This document shows positions 16,714 to 25,389 of a DNA stretch of 64,000 nucleotides, in pieces. Under the pieces are notes generated by a model, which worked only from the letters and a program-made list of their open reading frames with translations, did no database searches and was not told the origin of the DNA. The stretch is from Acidiphilium iwatense. GTDB lineage: Bacteria > Pseudomonadota > Alphaproteobacteria > Acetobacterales > Acetobacteraceae. Positions within the stretch are counted from its first letter, which is position 1. Each line of letters starts with the position of its first letter. The DNA is taken from assembly GCF_021556475.1 (NCBI RefSeq), contig NZ_JAKGBZ010000004.1, positions 79,329 through 143,328 on the forward strand, written 5' to 3'. Made by a program: the position numbers and the translations under genes.

Positions 16714-19700
16714 ATGGCCCGTATCCCGGCATCAGAATTAGAGCGGCTAAAGGTGGAAGTGTCGCTGGTCCGGCTGATTGAGGAGGCCGGGATCAAGCTG
16801 GCGCGCCGGGGCAAGGACTACACCGCGTGTTGCCCATTCCATGCGGAGGACACCGCCTCGCTGGTGGTGACGCCGGATAAAAACCTGTTCCACTGTTTTG
16901 GTTGCGGGGTGGCTGGCGGGCCGGTTGACTGGGTGATGAAGCGCAACGGGGTCAGCTTCCGTCATGCCATCGAACTTTTGCGCGAGGGTTTTGCTCCGGT
17001 GACGGAGTCGACGGTGAAGCGGACCCCAATGCGGGCCTTACCGCCGCCGGTGTCGTTCGATGCCGATGACCAGGCGCTGCTGAACCAGGTGGTGGATTAT
17101 TACCACGAGACTTTGAAGCAAAGCCCGGAGGCGCTGGCCTATTTGCAGGCGCGCGGCCTGGTGCATGGCGAGCTGGTGCAAAAATTCCGGCTGGGCTACG
17201 CGAACCGGACCCTGGGGCTTCGCCTGCCGGAAAAGACCCGCAAGGCGGGCGCCGATTTACGCGCCCGGTTGGAGCGGATCGGGATTTACCGGGAGAGCGG
17301 GCACGAGCATTTTAACGGCAGCCTGGTGGTGCCGATTCTCGATGAGGGCGGCAACGTCACCGAGCTTTATGGCCGCAAATTGCGCGACGATCTGCGCCCC
17401 GGTACGCCGAAGCATCTTTATCTGCCCGGCCCGCACAAGGGCGTGTGGAATCTGGACGGCATCGCGGCGGCTGGCGAAGAAATCATCCTCACCGAGTCGC
17501 TGATCGACGCGATGGCGTTCTGGTGCGCGGGGTTCCGCAATGTGACGGCCTGCTACGGCACAAGCGGTTTTACCGAGGATCATCTGGCGGCGTTCCGCGG
17601 CGCCGGGATTCTGCGCGTACTGATTGCCTTCGACCGTGACCCGGCCGGAGAGCGGGGCGCGGGCGAGGTGAGCGAGCGGCTAAGGAAAGAAGGTTTTTGC
17701 TCCTACCGGGTGGAGTTCCCGAAAGGGATGGATGCGGCGGAATATGCGTTGAAGGTGACGCCCGCCGCCAAGTCGCTGGGTGTACTGATTCGCAAGGCGG
17801 TGTGGCTGGGGCAAGGCCAGGCGCCCGCCATCACCAGCGCGCCGCGCGATCTTTTGCTCCCCGAACCGCCATTGTCCTCACCGGAAACAACCGGGCCGGA
17901 GCCAATCAGCCTCCGACCGAACCCCGTCCTTCCCTTAGCCGCTAAGGAAGAAGACACACCCGAGCTGGTTGCCGCTTTGCCCCTGGCGCCTTTGCCAGCG
18001 GCGCGTGTTCCGGCCCCGGCGGAGGACATCCCGGCCGAGGTGAGCGAGACGGAAACGGTGTTCAGTTTTGGTGATCGGCGCTGGCGGGTGCGTGGCTTGG
18101 CCCGCAATTTGGCGCATGACGTGCTGAAGGTGAATCTGCTGGCCTCTTGCGGGGCCGCGTTCCATGTCGATGCGCTCGATCTGTATAATGCCCGCGCGCG
18201 TACAAGTTTTTTGACCCAGGCGGCGATAGAGTTGCAGGTGCCGGAGGATGTGCTGAAGGCCGATCTCGGCCGGGTGCTGCTGAAACTGGAGGAGTTGCAG
18301 GACGAGGCGATCAAGAAGGCCCTGGCGCCCAAACTGGCCGAGGCCGTGACGATGGACGAGGAAGCACGGCACGCCGCCCTTGCCCTGCTGAAAAGCGAGA
18401 ATTTGCTGGCCAGAATTCTGGCGGATTTTGATGCCTGCGGCATCGCTGGCGAAGGCACCAACAAGTTGGTCGGCTATCTGGCGGCAGTCTCGCGCAAATT
18501 GGCATCACCCTTGGCTGTGGTGATTCAATCGTCGAGTGCGGCCGGTAAATCGGCGTTGATGGAGGCGGTGCTGGCCTTCGTGCCGCCGGAGGAGCGTGTG
18601 CAGTACAGCGCGATGACGGGGCAAAGCCTGTTCTACATGGGCGAGATCAGCCTGAAGCATCGGATTCTCGCACTTGCCGAGGAGGAGGGCGCGGCGCGGG
18701 CAAGCTACGCGCTCAAACTTTTGCAGTCGGAGGGCGAGCTGACCATTGCCAGCACCGGCAGCGATCCTAAGACCGGCAACCTGGTGACGCAGGAATACCG
18801 GGTCGAGGGGCCGGTGATGCTGATGATGACGACCACGGCGATTGATATTGACGAGGAGCTGATGAATCGCTGCCTGGTGCTGGCGGTGGATGAGGACCGC
18901 GAACAGACCCGCGCCATCCACCGGCTGCAACGGCAAAAGCGCACCTTGGCCGGGCTGGTGCGCCGGCATGAGAAGCAGGCGATTCTGGATTTGCACCGCA
19001 ACGCGCAGCGGCTGTTGCGCCCGCTCGCCGTGGTGAATCCCTACGCCGACCGGCTCACTTTTTTGGACGACCGCACCCGCACACGGCGCGACCATGAGAA
19101 ATATCTGACGCTGATCGACGCCATCACGCTGCTGCACCAGCACCAGCGCCCCATCCGCAGCGCCGTGGTCGAGAGCAAGCCGGTGGAATATGTCGAGACG
19201 ATGCTGGCCGATATCGAAATCGCCAATCGGCTGGCGCATGAGGTGCTGGGCCGCAGCCTGGACGAATTGCCGCCGCAGACCCGCCGGATGCTGGCGGTGG
19301 TTTTTGCCCATGTGCAGGAATCGGCGAACGCCAAAGCGATCCGGCCAAATGACGTGCGGTTCAGCCGGGCCGACATTCGCAGGCGGGCGGGCCTGGCTGA
19401 CACGCAATGCCGCCTGCATCTGGACCGCCTGGCCGCGCTGGAATTTTTGCTGACCCATCGCGGCAGCCGAGGCCAGAGTTTTGAGTATGAGTTGTTGTTC
19501 GATGGCGACATCGCGGCCGGTGCGCCGCATCTGCCGGGGTTGATCGAGGTGGACTCGCTTTGTTCCGCGCCTATGACGGCAAGTTCGCGGGGTGAAACGC
19601 CACAGTTGGCGGGGCCATCGCGGGGGCATGGCGGGGCCAACGCGGCCCCTTCGCGGGTTGCCAAATCACCCGCAAAGCCAGGCGCAGAAAAGGGTTTTGA

Positions 19701-19803
19701 GGAATCCCCGGAGCCAGAGCCGGAATCGCACCCCCTACGGGTGAACGGCCATGCCGGGTCATACTCGCAAACCGCCATCCTTCCCTTAGCCGCTTCGGCG
19801 TGA
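16714..19803 (+). CDS. CHC2 zinc finger-Toprim primase fused to a P-loop ATPase (copy 2)
   Basis: This intact second copy of the 1029-aa protein has the same CHC2 zinc finger, Toprim acidic residues and Walker A lysine as copy 1, and the same GGAGGA ribosome binding site. It is followed after 4 bp by the recombinase. Retention of a perfect 3.1-kb frame argues against decay of either copy. Confidence 0.85.
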   Translation: MARIPASELERLKVEVSLVRLIEEAGIKLARRGKDYTACCPFHAEDTASLVVTPDKNLFHCFGCGVAGGPVDWVMKRNGVSFRHAIELLREGFAPVTESTVKRTPMRALPPPVSFDADDQALLNQVVDYYHETLKQSPEALAYLQARGLVHGELVQKFRLGYANRTLGLRLPEKTRKAGADLRARLERIGIYRESGHEHFNGSLVVPILDEGGNVTELYGRKLRDDLRPGTPKHLYLPGPHKGVWNLDGIAAAGEEIILTESLIDAMAFWCAGFRNVTACYGTSGFTEDHLAAFRGAGILRVLIAFDRDPAGERGAGEVSERLRKEGFCSYRVEFPKGMDAAEYALKVTPAAKSLGVLIRKAVWLGQGQAPAITSAPRDLLLPEPPLSSPETTGPEPISLRPNPVLPLAAKEEDTPELVAALPLAPLPAARVPAPAEDIPAEVSETETVFSFGDRRWRVRGLARNLAHDVLKVNLLASCGAAFHVDALDLYNARARTSFLTQAAIELQVPEDVLKADLGRVLLKLEELQDEAIKKALAPKLAEAVTMDEEARHAALALLKSENLLARILADFDACGIAGEGTNKLVGYLAAVSRKLASPLAVVIQSSSAAGKSALMEAVLAFVPPEERVQYSAMTGQSLFYMGEISLKHRILALAEEEGAARASYALKLLQSEGELTIASTGSDPKTGNLVTQEYRVEGPVMLMMTTTAIDIDEELMNRCLVLAVDEDREQTRAIHRLQRQKRTLAGLVRRHEKQAILDLHRNAQRLLRPLAVVNPYADRLTFLDDRTRTRRDHEKYLTLIDAITLLHQHQRPIRSAVVESKPVEYVETMLADIEIANRLAHEVLGRSLDELPPQTRRMLAVVFAHVQESANAKAIRPNDVRFSRADIRRRAGLADTQCRLHLDRLAALEFLLTHRGSRGQSFEYELLFDGDIAAGAPHLPGLIEVDSLCSAPMTASSRGETPQLAGPSRGHGGANAAPSRVAKSPAKPGAEKGFEESPEPEPESHPLRVNGHAGSYSQTAILPLAASA

Positions 19804-19807
19804 GCCG

Positions 19808-20803
19808 ATGCCCCGCCCTCGCGTGGCCCGGCGCAAACCGCCACCACCTCCGCCCGCGCAAAATCTGCTGACCGCGTATCAAGCTGCGTTCCATGAATGG
19901 GAGGCGGTGACCGGCTACTCGGCGCGGACAATCGAACAGCAACGCTTTGCCATCGGCCGGTTTATCCAGTGGTGCGGCGAGCGTGGGCTGGCCCGGCCGC
20001 AGGACATCACGCGGCCAATTCTGGAACGCTACCAGCGCGCGATCTATCACCATCGCAAGCGTAACGGCCAACCTTTGGGCGCCAGTTCGCAGCTCAACAT
20101 GCTGCTGCCGCTGCAAGCCTGGTTCAAATGGCTCACCCGGCAGAACCACCTGCTCTACAATCCGGCGGCCGATCTGGACCTGCCGCGCAAGCCAAAAACC
20201 CTGCCCAAAGGGCTGCTGACCATCGCCGAGATCGAATCGGTGCTGGGCCAGGCCGACCCGGCCACGCATGAGGGCATCAGGGCGCGGGCGATTCTGGAAA
20301 CCCTGTACTCGACCGGTATCCGCCGCATGGAGGTGGTGGGGCTAAAACTGCATGAGGTCGATACCGAGCGCGGGGCGCTGATGGTCCGGCTGGGCAAGGG
20401 CGCCAAAGACCGGCTGCTGCCGATCGGGGCGCGGGCCTGTGCCTGGGTGAACAAATACCGTGACGAGGTGCGGCCGTTGCTCGCCATCGGCCATGACGAT
20501 CAGACCTTGTTCCTCGATGATGATGGCAAGGCGTTCGAGCCTGGCCGACTGGGCGATCTCGTGAAACGGCATCTGCAAGCCGCCGGCATCCACCAGCCAG
20601 GCGCTTGCCACCTGTTCCGCCATGCCTGCGCCACCCACATGCTGGAAAACGGCGCCGATATCAGGTTCATCCAGGTCATGCTCGGCCACGAAAAGCTGAC
20701 CACCACCCAGATCTACGCCCAGGTCAGCATCGCCAAGCTCAAGGAAATCCACGACGCCACCCATCCCGCCAAACTAAACCGGCAGAAATCCGCCGAAATC
20801 TGA
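19808..20803 (+). CDS. XerC/D-like tyrosine recombinase of the R element (copy 2)
   Basis: The 331-aa recombinase is identical to copy 1, with the full R, H-x-x-R, H, Y catalytic set. The non-coding interval 20804-21011 after it matches the right end of copy 1 and leads into toxin tip 2. Confidence 0.92.
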   Translation: MPRPRVARRKPPPPPPAQNLLTAYQAAFHEWEAVTGYSARTIEQQRFAIGRFIQWCGERGLARPQDITRPILERYQRAIYHHRKRNGQPLGASSQLNMLLPLQAWFKWLTRQNHLLYNPAADLDLPRKPKTLPKGLLTIAEIESVLGQADPATHEGIRARAILETLYSTGIRRMEVVGLKLHEVDTERGALMVRLGKGAKDRLLPIGARACAWVNKYRDEVRPLLAIGHDDQTLFLDDDGKAFEPGRLGDLVKRHLQAAGIHQPGACHLFRHACATHMLENGADIRFIQVMLGHEKLTTTQIYAQVSIAKLKEIHDATHPAKLNRQKSAEI

Positions 20804-21011
20804 GAGCGCGCACCGGCCGGACGCTGGGCACCGGCCCTAACCCCAACTCCCTCTTAGCCGCTCTCCCGGCCGCGCCACACCCACGGCCCCGGCCGCATAC
20901 TCGTGCCTCTTGCAACTATCGCGTCTCCGGGCAAAACTACGCACCTGAGAAATTTTACACCGGGAGGATGCCGCCTTCTTCGATTCCGCCGCGCCAACCC
21001 GTTGGTTTGCC

Positions 21012-21533
21012 TTGGAAAACTCGCCAACGGTAGGGCCGCAGGCGCCGGAGAAACTTAGATATCTCTATAACCAATGCGCAAACGGGGGGTGCTTCGGCGG
21101 AATCACTGGGGGTGTGAGTTCCTATGCCGAGGCGGAAGGACGTGCGTTATATGGCGCGGTATTTGGGGCTGGCCAAGCGGCCGCCGAGCAGCCTCTTGAT
21201 CAGCTATATGTCTATGGCGGTGTACAAGCTGAAAGTACGGTAGGTGCCGGAGTGTCAGAAGGTATGGGTGTATATTATTCTCCAGGAGGAAAAGTTGTAG
21301 GCTCTTATGTTTCGTTTGGACCCACGGCAGGATTAGCTGCGGGAGTTTCCCAAGTTTATGGAATAAATATTGGCAATTTGGCAGGCGCAGGAACTTCAGT
21401 AACATTCGCTGGAGGTGAAGCTTCTGTTTCATTAAATTTTGATAAATCGGGGAGTTTTGAAGGAGTTTCTGGGGGTCCATCGGAGAAAATTGGATTTAGT
21501 GTAGCAAAAACACAAACATCTATTTTACCATGA
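21012..21533 (+). CDS. Displaced Rhs-type toxin tip 2 (Gly-rich)
   Basis: The frame gives 173 aa from a TTG inside the R repeat; the first 18 codons are shared with tip 1 and the remainder is unique and clearly AT-richer. The product is rich in Gly, Ala, Ser and Val, with beta-like segments (AGVSEGMGVYYSPGGKVVG, LAGAGTSVTFAGGEASVSL). This composition recalls the end of the Rhs protein tip (GVGAYAGIGGSVSFSD), so the two may be the same toxin type. There is no Rhs core, signal peptide or ribosome binding site, so it is probably silent unless recombined. Its stop overlaps the next start (ATGA). Confidence 0.55.
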   Translation: MENSPTVGPQAPEKLRYLYNQCANGGCFGGITGGVSSYAEAEGRALYGAVFGAGQAAAEQPLDQLYVYGGVQAESTVGAGVSEGMGVYYSPGGKVVGSYVSFGPTAGLAAGVSQVYGINIGNLAGAGTSVTFAGGEASVSLNFDKSGSFEGVSGGPSEKIGFSVAKTQTSILP

Positions 21534-21805
21534 GGAATTTTTCAGATATTTTAGGCCCACTTTTCTTAGGAATAATCATATTGCTTGGGGTATATTCTTC
21601 TATAAAATTTAATAAAGAAAAAGATAAATTAAAAAATACCGGTGGGATAAAGCCGAGGGGGCTACCGACGGGATTTTTTAACGACAAAAATAGGGGAAAT
21701 TTGTTTTATTATTGGAATAAATCAAATAAATTATTTAATATATTCATATTATTTGCTGTACTATTCTTCGTAATCCTACATTATATAGATGTACTACTGA
21801 AGTAA
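21530..21805 (+). CDS. Small membrane protein, candidate immunity for toxin tip 2
   Basis: This 91-aa protein has two hydrophobic helices (about residues 9-24 and 70-88) around a Lys/Asn-rich loop. It is very AT-rich compared with the rest of the window, which suggests recent transfer. It overlaps the tip gene by ATGA, so the two are translationally coupled. Size and two-helix layout match the protein after the Rhs tip (6577-6819), although sequence similarity is slight. The immunity role is inferred from position. Confidence 0.55.
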   Translation: MRNFSDILGPLFLGIIILLGVYSSIKFNKEKDKLKNTGGIKPRGLPTGFFNDKNRGNLFYYWNKSNKLFNIFILFAVLFFVILHYIDVLLK

Positions 21806-21850
21806 TATTTTGAACGTTTTATTATCAAAACTGAGTTGGAGAAGAGATTC

Positions 21851-22158
21851 ATGTGGACGCCGACCAGTCGCGCGCAGCATAGCCGAGCGGGCCTGCGCTA
21901 TGGAAGTGACCCGACGGGCGTCGATCAGAACCGTCGCTTCTCTTGCAATGTCGGAAATCTCATATCATCCTGCTGCGATGAACCTCACGTGCTAACCCGA
22001 CTCGAAATAGACTTTGACAGGTAAAAGCGTGAACCCGATGCTACACGGAATGAACAAACCAGACCCAGGGGCGGATGAAGGAAAGCAGGACGAAGCCGTA
22101 AAACTGCTGGCGATTTGGTTGTATCTGGCGACGATACCCCGGCTGTTCTTCATCTGAC
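21851..22158 (+). pseudogene. IS5-type transposase remnant
   Basis: From ATG 21851 the frame reads MWTPTSRAQHSRAGLRYGSD, the usual N-terminus of IS5/IS1031-group transposases in alphaproteobacteria. The expected continuation (LTDAEW) is replaced by unrelated sequence and the catalytic domain is missing. A short frame ending at 22158 (AVKLLAIWLYLATIPRL) is weakly like the C-terminus of such transposases, which would make this an internally deleted copy; that part is tentative. The interval up to gspI (22159-22232) holds only its promoter region. Confidence 0.55.
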
Positions 22159-22232
22159 GTAGCAATGCTCGCTGAGTGCAAACTACATTGTGGCAGGCAT
22201 TGTAAACGGTATGCATCGATTTTTGGACCATA

Positions 22233-22634
22233 ATGACTTGCGACAGAATAATTCAAGCCGATCAAGTGCCCACTGAAGGCTTCACCCTTCTTGAGGTTTT
22301 GGTTGCCTTGGTCATTCTGGGCCTTGCGCTGGGGCTGCTGACCGGGGCGATTGCCGACAGCCTTGCCCGAGCCGAACGGATCGCCACCGAAGACCATGCC
22401 GTGGCCCTGGCCGATTCCCTGCTCGCCGGCCTTGGCCGCGATACGCCATTACGGCTCGGCGTCACCAGAGGCCACAAGGACAATTTGTTCTGGCGCCTCT
22501 CGGTCGCGCCGAACCCCGGTCCCCGCACCGCCCCGCCACTCGACCGGGTCGTGCTCTCGATCGCGGCGCGATCCGGTCCTGTCATCGGCCAGTGGCGCAC
22601 GTTGCGGGTCGCGCCCCGGCAACCCGCATCATGA
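22233..22634 (+). CDS. gspI: Type II secretion minor pseudopilin GspI
   Basis: The protein has 133 aa. A short leader ends at a prepilin peptidase site, G before FTLLEVLVALVIL, followed by the N-terminal pilin helix and a GspI-like domain (RAERIATEDHAVALADSLLA). In type II systems GspI joins GspJ and GspK at the tip of the pseudopilus in the inner membrane and periplasm. It opens the gsp operon and overlaps gspJ by ATGA. Confidence 0.85.
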   Translation: MTCDRIIQADQVPTEGFTLLEVLVALVILGLALGLLTGAIADSLARAERIATEDHAVALADSLLAGLGRDTPLRLGVTRGHKDNLFWRLSVAPNPGPRTAPPLDRVVLSIAARSGPVIGQWRTLRVAPRQPAS

Positions 22635-23290
22635 TCCGATCTGCCGAACACCGAGGCAGCGATGGATTCACCCTCCTCGAAATGCTGGTCGTCCTTGCTC
22701 TGTCAGGCATGTTGATCGCGGTGCTTGCCGGGGTGATCTCGCTGGGTATCGCCGCTCGGGCAAGAGTGACGGCGGTCACGACGAACCAGCGGGATTTCGC
22801 CGATTTCCGGCGGATTCTAACCCGCGAACTCGGCCGCGCCTATCCGGCGTTCGTCGTCCACGGCCACGCCGGCAGCGTCGATTTCACCGGCACGTCCGAT
22901 AGAATGACGTTCCTGGCCCCCGCGCTCGATGCGCAGGGACAGGGCATGGCCCGATTTCACCTGGCGTTCGCGCGGCGACAGGGCAAGGCGGCGATCCTGA
23001 TCCGGACCGCCCTCGCGACGCCGACTCCCGGCCCGACACGCACAGCCGGTTTCGCGAGGGGACTGGCGTCTCTGAGAATCGCTTATTTCGGCCGTCCCCG
23101 CAGTGGAGGCACGCCACGCTGGCAGGATAGCTGGATCGCACGCCTGTCCCCGCCCAGCCTGGTCGCCATCCGGGTCGCTTTCCCGAAGGGCGACCGGCGG
23201 TCCTGGCCCGCACTGGTCATCCATCCGGGGATCGACGCCGACGTGACTTGCATGATCGACGTCGCCACCCATCGCTGTGCGGGCCGGTAG
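22631..23290 (+). CDS. gspJ: Type II secretion minor pseudopilin GspJ
   Basis: The protein has 219 aa from ATG 22631, which overlaps the gspI stop. The leader ends G before FTLLEMLVVLALSGMLI, a type IV pilin-like processing site and helix. The C-terminal part (ARFHLAFARRQGKAAILIR, RIAYFGR) fits GspJ. It is expected to form the pseudopilus tip complex with GspI and GspK. Confidence 0.8.
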   Translation: MIRSAEHRGSDGFTLLEMLVVLALSGMLIAVLAGVISLGIAARARVTAVTTNQRDFADFRRILTRELGRAYPAFVVHGHAGSVDFTGTSDRMTFLAPALDAQGQGMARFHLAFARRQGKAAILIRTALATPTPGPTRTAGFARGLASLRIAYFGRPRSGGTPRWQDSWIARLSPPSLVAIRVAFPKGDRRSWPALVIHPGIDADVTCMIDVATHRCAGR

Positions 23291-23297
23291 CCGAGCC

Positions 23298-24275
23298 ATG
23301 ACATCTCTCGCCAGGCAGAACCCCGCGGTCGCTCTCGAAGTGCTGGGCGAGACCTGGCTGCGCGAGCTTCTGGCGGCCCTGCCGCCGAAATGGCGGAAGC
23401 GCTTCGGTGCGGAAGGCTGGCGGATCGTTCAGCCCGAAGCTCCCGCTATTGGATGGACCGGCCACGAGACTTCACCGGTTGCGATATCCGTCCCGCCCCA
23501 GGATGTTCTGGTCCGCAGGATCGAGCTGCCGCTGGTCTCGCGGTTTCGCCTGGCCGGGCTGATGCGGTTTGAGGCGCCGCGCCATATTCCGCTGCCGCCG
23601 GACCAGGTGCGGATCGATTTCCGGGTGGCGCGGCGCGACCTTGCCGCGTCGCGGATGCTGGTCGAACTGGCGATCATCCGGGTTGAAACGATCGAAGCCG
23701 CCCGGAGCGAGACAATGAAGGCCGGGCTCGAGCCCGAAGCGGTCTATCTCGCGACCGAATACGGTCCCTGGTTCGCCCGTCGCTTTCTCGCAAGGCATTG
23801 GCGGGAGATCTGGCTGACCCGGCGGCGCCAGCGGCACTATCTGAGGGTTCTCGTTGCGAGCCTGTTGATCCTGACCGCGGTCCTGGGAGCCCAGCACTGG
23901 GCTGAACGACTTGCGCGGGATCGGCAGGCCGCCATGCTTGCCGCCCGCAAGGAGGCGGCCGGGATCGAGCCGCTCCGTAAACAGCTCACGGTACTGAATG
24001 GTAAGCTCGCTTTTCTGGCGGCGGCACGTCACCGGCCCTCTGCTGCCGTGGTTGCCGAGGAAGTGGCACGCCTGCTGCCCGACGATGCCTGGCTCCAGGA
24101 ACTGGACATCCAGGATCGAACCGTGCGGCTGGTCGGCACCGCGCGCGATGCCAGCGATCTGCTAAGGGTATTTTCCGTGTCGCCGTTGTTCAGCGACGTG
24201 CGGTTCGAGGCGCCGCTCATCCCTTCGCCTGGAACCGGCGGTGTTCGGTTTGATATCGTGTTGAATCTGCGATAG
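23298..24275 (+). CDS. gspL: Type II secretion inner-membrane platform protein GspL (PilN-like)
   Basis: The protein has 325 aa. A reduced cytoplasmic actin-like part is followed by one membrane helix near residues 184-204 (LRVLVASLLILTAVLGAQ) and a periplasmic ferredoxin-like PilN/GspL domain (ARLLPDDAWLQELDIQD). GspL links the GspE ATPase to the inner-membrane platform. Its N-terminal part is shorter than in classical GspL. Start ATG 23298 lies 7 bp after gspJ. Confidence 0.75.
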   Translation: MTSLARQNPAVALEVLGETWLRELLAALPPKWRKRFGAEGWRIVQPEAPAIGWTGHETSPVAISVPPQDVLVRRIELPLVSRFRLAGLMRFEAPRHIPLPPDQVRIDFRVARRDLAASRMLVELAIIRVETIEAARSETMKAGLEPEAVYLATEYGPWFARRFLARHWREIWLTRRRQRHYLRVLVASLLILTAVLGAQHWAERLARDRQAAMLAARKEAAGIEPLRKQLTVLNGKLAFLAAARHRPSAAVVAEEVARLLPDDAWLQELDIQDRTVRLVGTARDASDLLRVFSVSPLFSDVRFEAPLIPSPGTGGVRFDIVLNLR

Positions 24276-24283
24276 CACGTGGC

Positions 24284-24832
24284 ATGAGTACGAGCGCTGT
24301 CCGAAAGCTTGCCTTGCGCGGAGTCGCCGGCCTCCTTGTCCTGGTGCCGGCGACCGTGATCGTGATCCTGATTGCCGATCCGATCTCGGCATCGCTTGAG
24401 CAGGCAGCCAATAATGCAAACCTCGCCCGTCGCTATCAGAAATTGGTCGCCGAACGTCCCCTTTATCGGGCTGCACTTGCCCGTGCGCGTGCCACCTTGA
24501 CCGGCCAAGGGATGCTGTACGCTGGCAGCTCGGCCGAACTTGCCGGCGCCAGGCTTCAGAACACGGTACAAGCTTTGGTAACGGAGAATGGCGGGCAGAT
24601 ACTGAGCAGCGCGATCGACCCGGCGCGGTCCGACCATCATCTGCAGGTTCTGACCGTGTCGCTGGCATGCCGGTTCGCGGCGCGGCGGTTGCCGCGATTT
24701 CTTGCGGCGCTCGCAGTCCAGAAGCCGTTTCTGGTGGTCAGGGCGCTTGACCTCCGCTCGACCGATATGGGGACCCATACAGGGCCGCTCGATGTTCAGC
24801 TGCAAGTGGAGGGGTTTCGGGACGCGTCATGA
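24284..24832 (+). CDS. gspM: Type II secretion platform protein GspM
   Basis: The protein has 182 aa, with one N-terminal membrane helix (GVAGLLVLVPATVIVILIA) and a periplasmic domain of the GspM type (LARRYQKLVAERPLYRAALA, then VQALVTENGGQILSS). It binds GspL in the inner-membrane platform. It starts 8 bp after gspL and overlaps the next gene by ATGA. The assignment rests on topology and position as well as sequence. Confidence 0.7.
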   Translation: MSTSAVRKLALRGVAGLLVLVPATVIVILIADPISASLEQAANNANLARRYQKLVAERPLYRAALARARATLTGQGMLYAGSSAELAGARLQNTVQALVTENGGQILSSAIDPARSDHHLQVLTVSLACRFAARRLPRFLAALAVQKPFLVVRALDLRSTDMGTHTGPLDVQLQVEGFRDAS

Positions 24833-25389
24833 CACGATTCCCGACCCTGCTTCCCAGACATGATGCTGTCATCGCCGGCGCGCTGGCAGGCATTGCCGCC
24901 CTGATCTGGCTCGCGCCGATTCCCCGGTTTTCCCGGTCCAGCCAGCCATCGGGATCAATCCCTGCCTCGCCGACGATTCAGACCGGCACGGCACTCCCCA
25001 ATATCCATCAGCTGGAGACGCGGCCGTTGTTTGTGAAGACACGACGTCCGCCACCCCGGTCCGATCAGAAACCCGCGGCCGCGATCAAGACACCGAAACC
25101 GCTACCCTCGACCTCCGGTATGGTTTTGCTCGGTGTTCTGCATTCAGGTTCAAAATCTGCCGCCCTGGTGATATTGCCCGGTAGCGCACAGCCGCGGCAG
25201 ATCACACCGGGGGCGGTTCTGGGGGATTGGGTGGTCAAGAAAATATTGAGGGATCGGCTGCTGCTCCGATCGGGCCATGCCAGGGCCGAGCTGGTTCTGC
25301 CGGCGTCGGTGCCTGGACCTTTGGCCCCGGCACCTGGGTTTGCGTCCGAGGTCCCGCCATTGCCACAGCCATCTCAGGCCGGGCGGTGA
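24829..25389 (+). CDS. GspC/GspN-like type II secretion protein
   Basis: The protein has 186 aa: one N-terminal membrane helix (AGALAGIAALIWLAPI), a proline-rich linker, then a homology-region-like domain (MVLLGVLHSGSKSAALVIL, GAVLGDWVVKKILRDRLLL). This is the layout of the GspC HR domain, which contacts the secretin GspD, or of the GspN used in some alphaproteobacteria. It overlaps gspD at its end (GTGA), which fits a partner of the secretin. Confidence 0.65.
   Translation: MTRFPTLLPRHDAVIAGALAGIAALIWLAPIPRFSRSSQPSGSIPASPTIQTGTALPNIHQLETRPLFVKTRRPPPRSDQKPAAAIKTPKPLPSTSGMVLLGVLHSGSKSAALVILPGSAQPRQITPGAVLGDWVVKKILRDRLLLRSGHARAELVLPASVPGPLAPAPGFASEVPPLPQPSQAGR

Larger units (their letters stand above)
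14451..21066 (+). mobile_element. R element, copy 2 (direct repeat of copy 1)
   Basis: This is the second copy of the 6,616-bp element, in the same orientation and offset by exactly 7,560 bp. All genes are intact in both copies and I saw no substitution inside the block, so the duplication is recent or kept uniform by gene conversion. The sequence becomes unique at 21067, within a reading frame that starts in the repeat, exactly as after copy 1. Homologous recombination between the copies would delete toxin tip 1, its immunity gene and one element. Confidence 0.9.
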
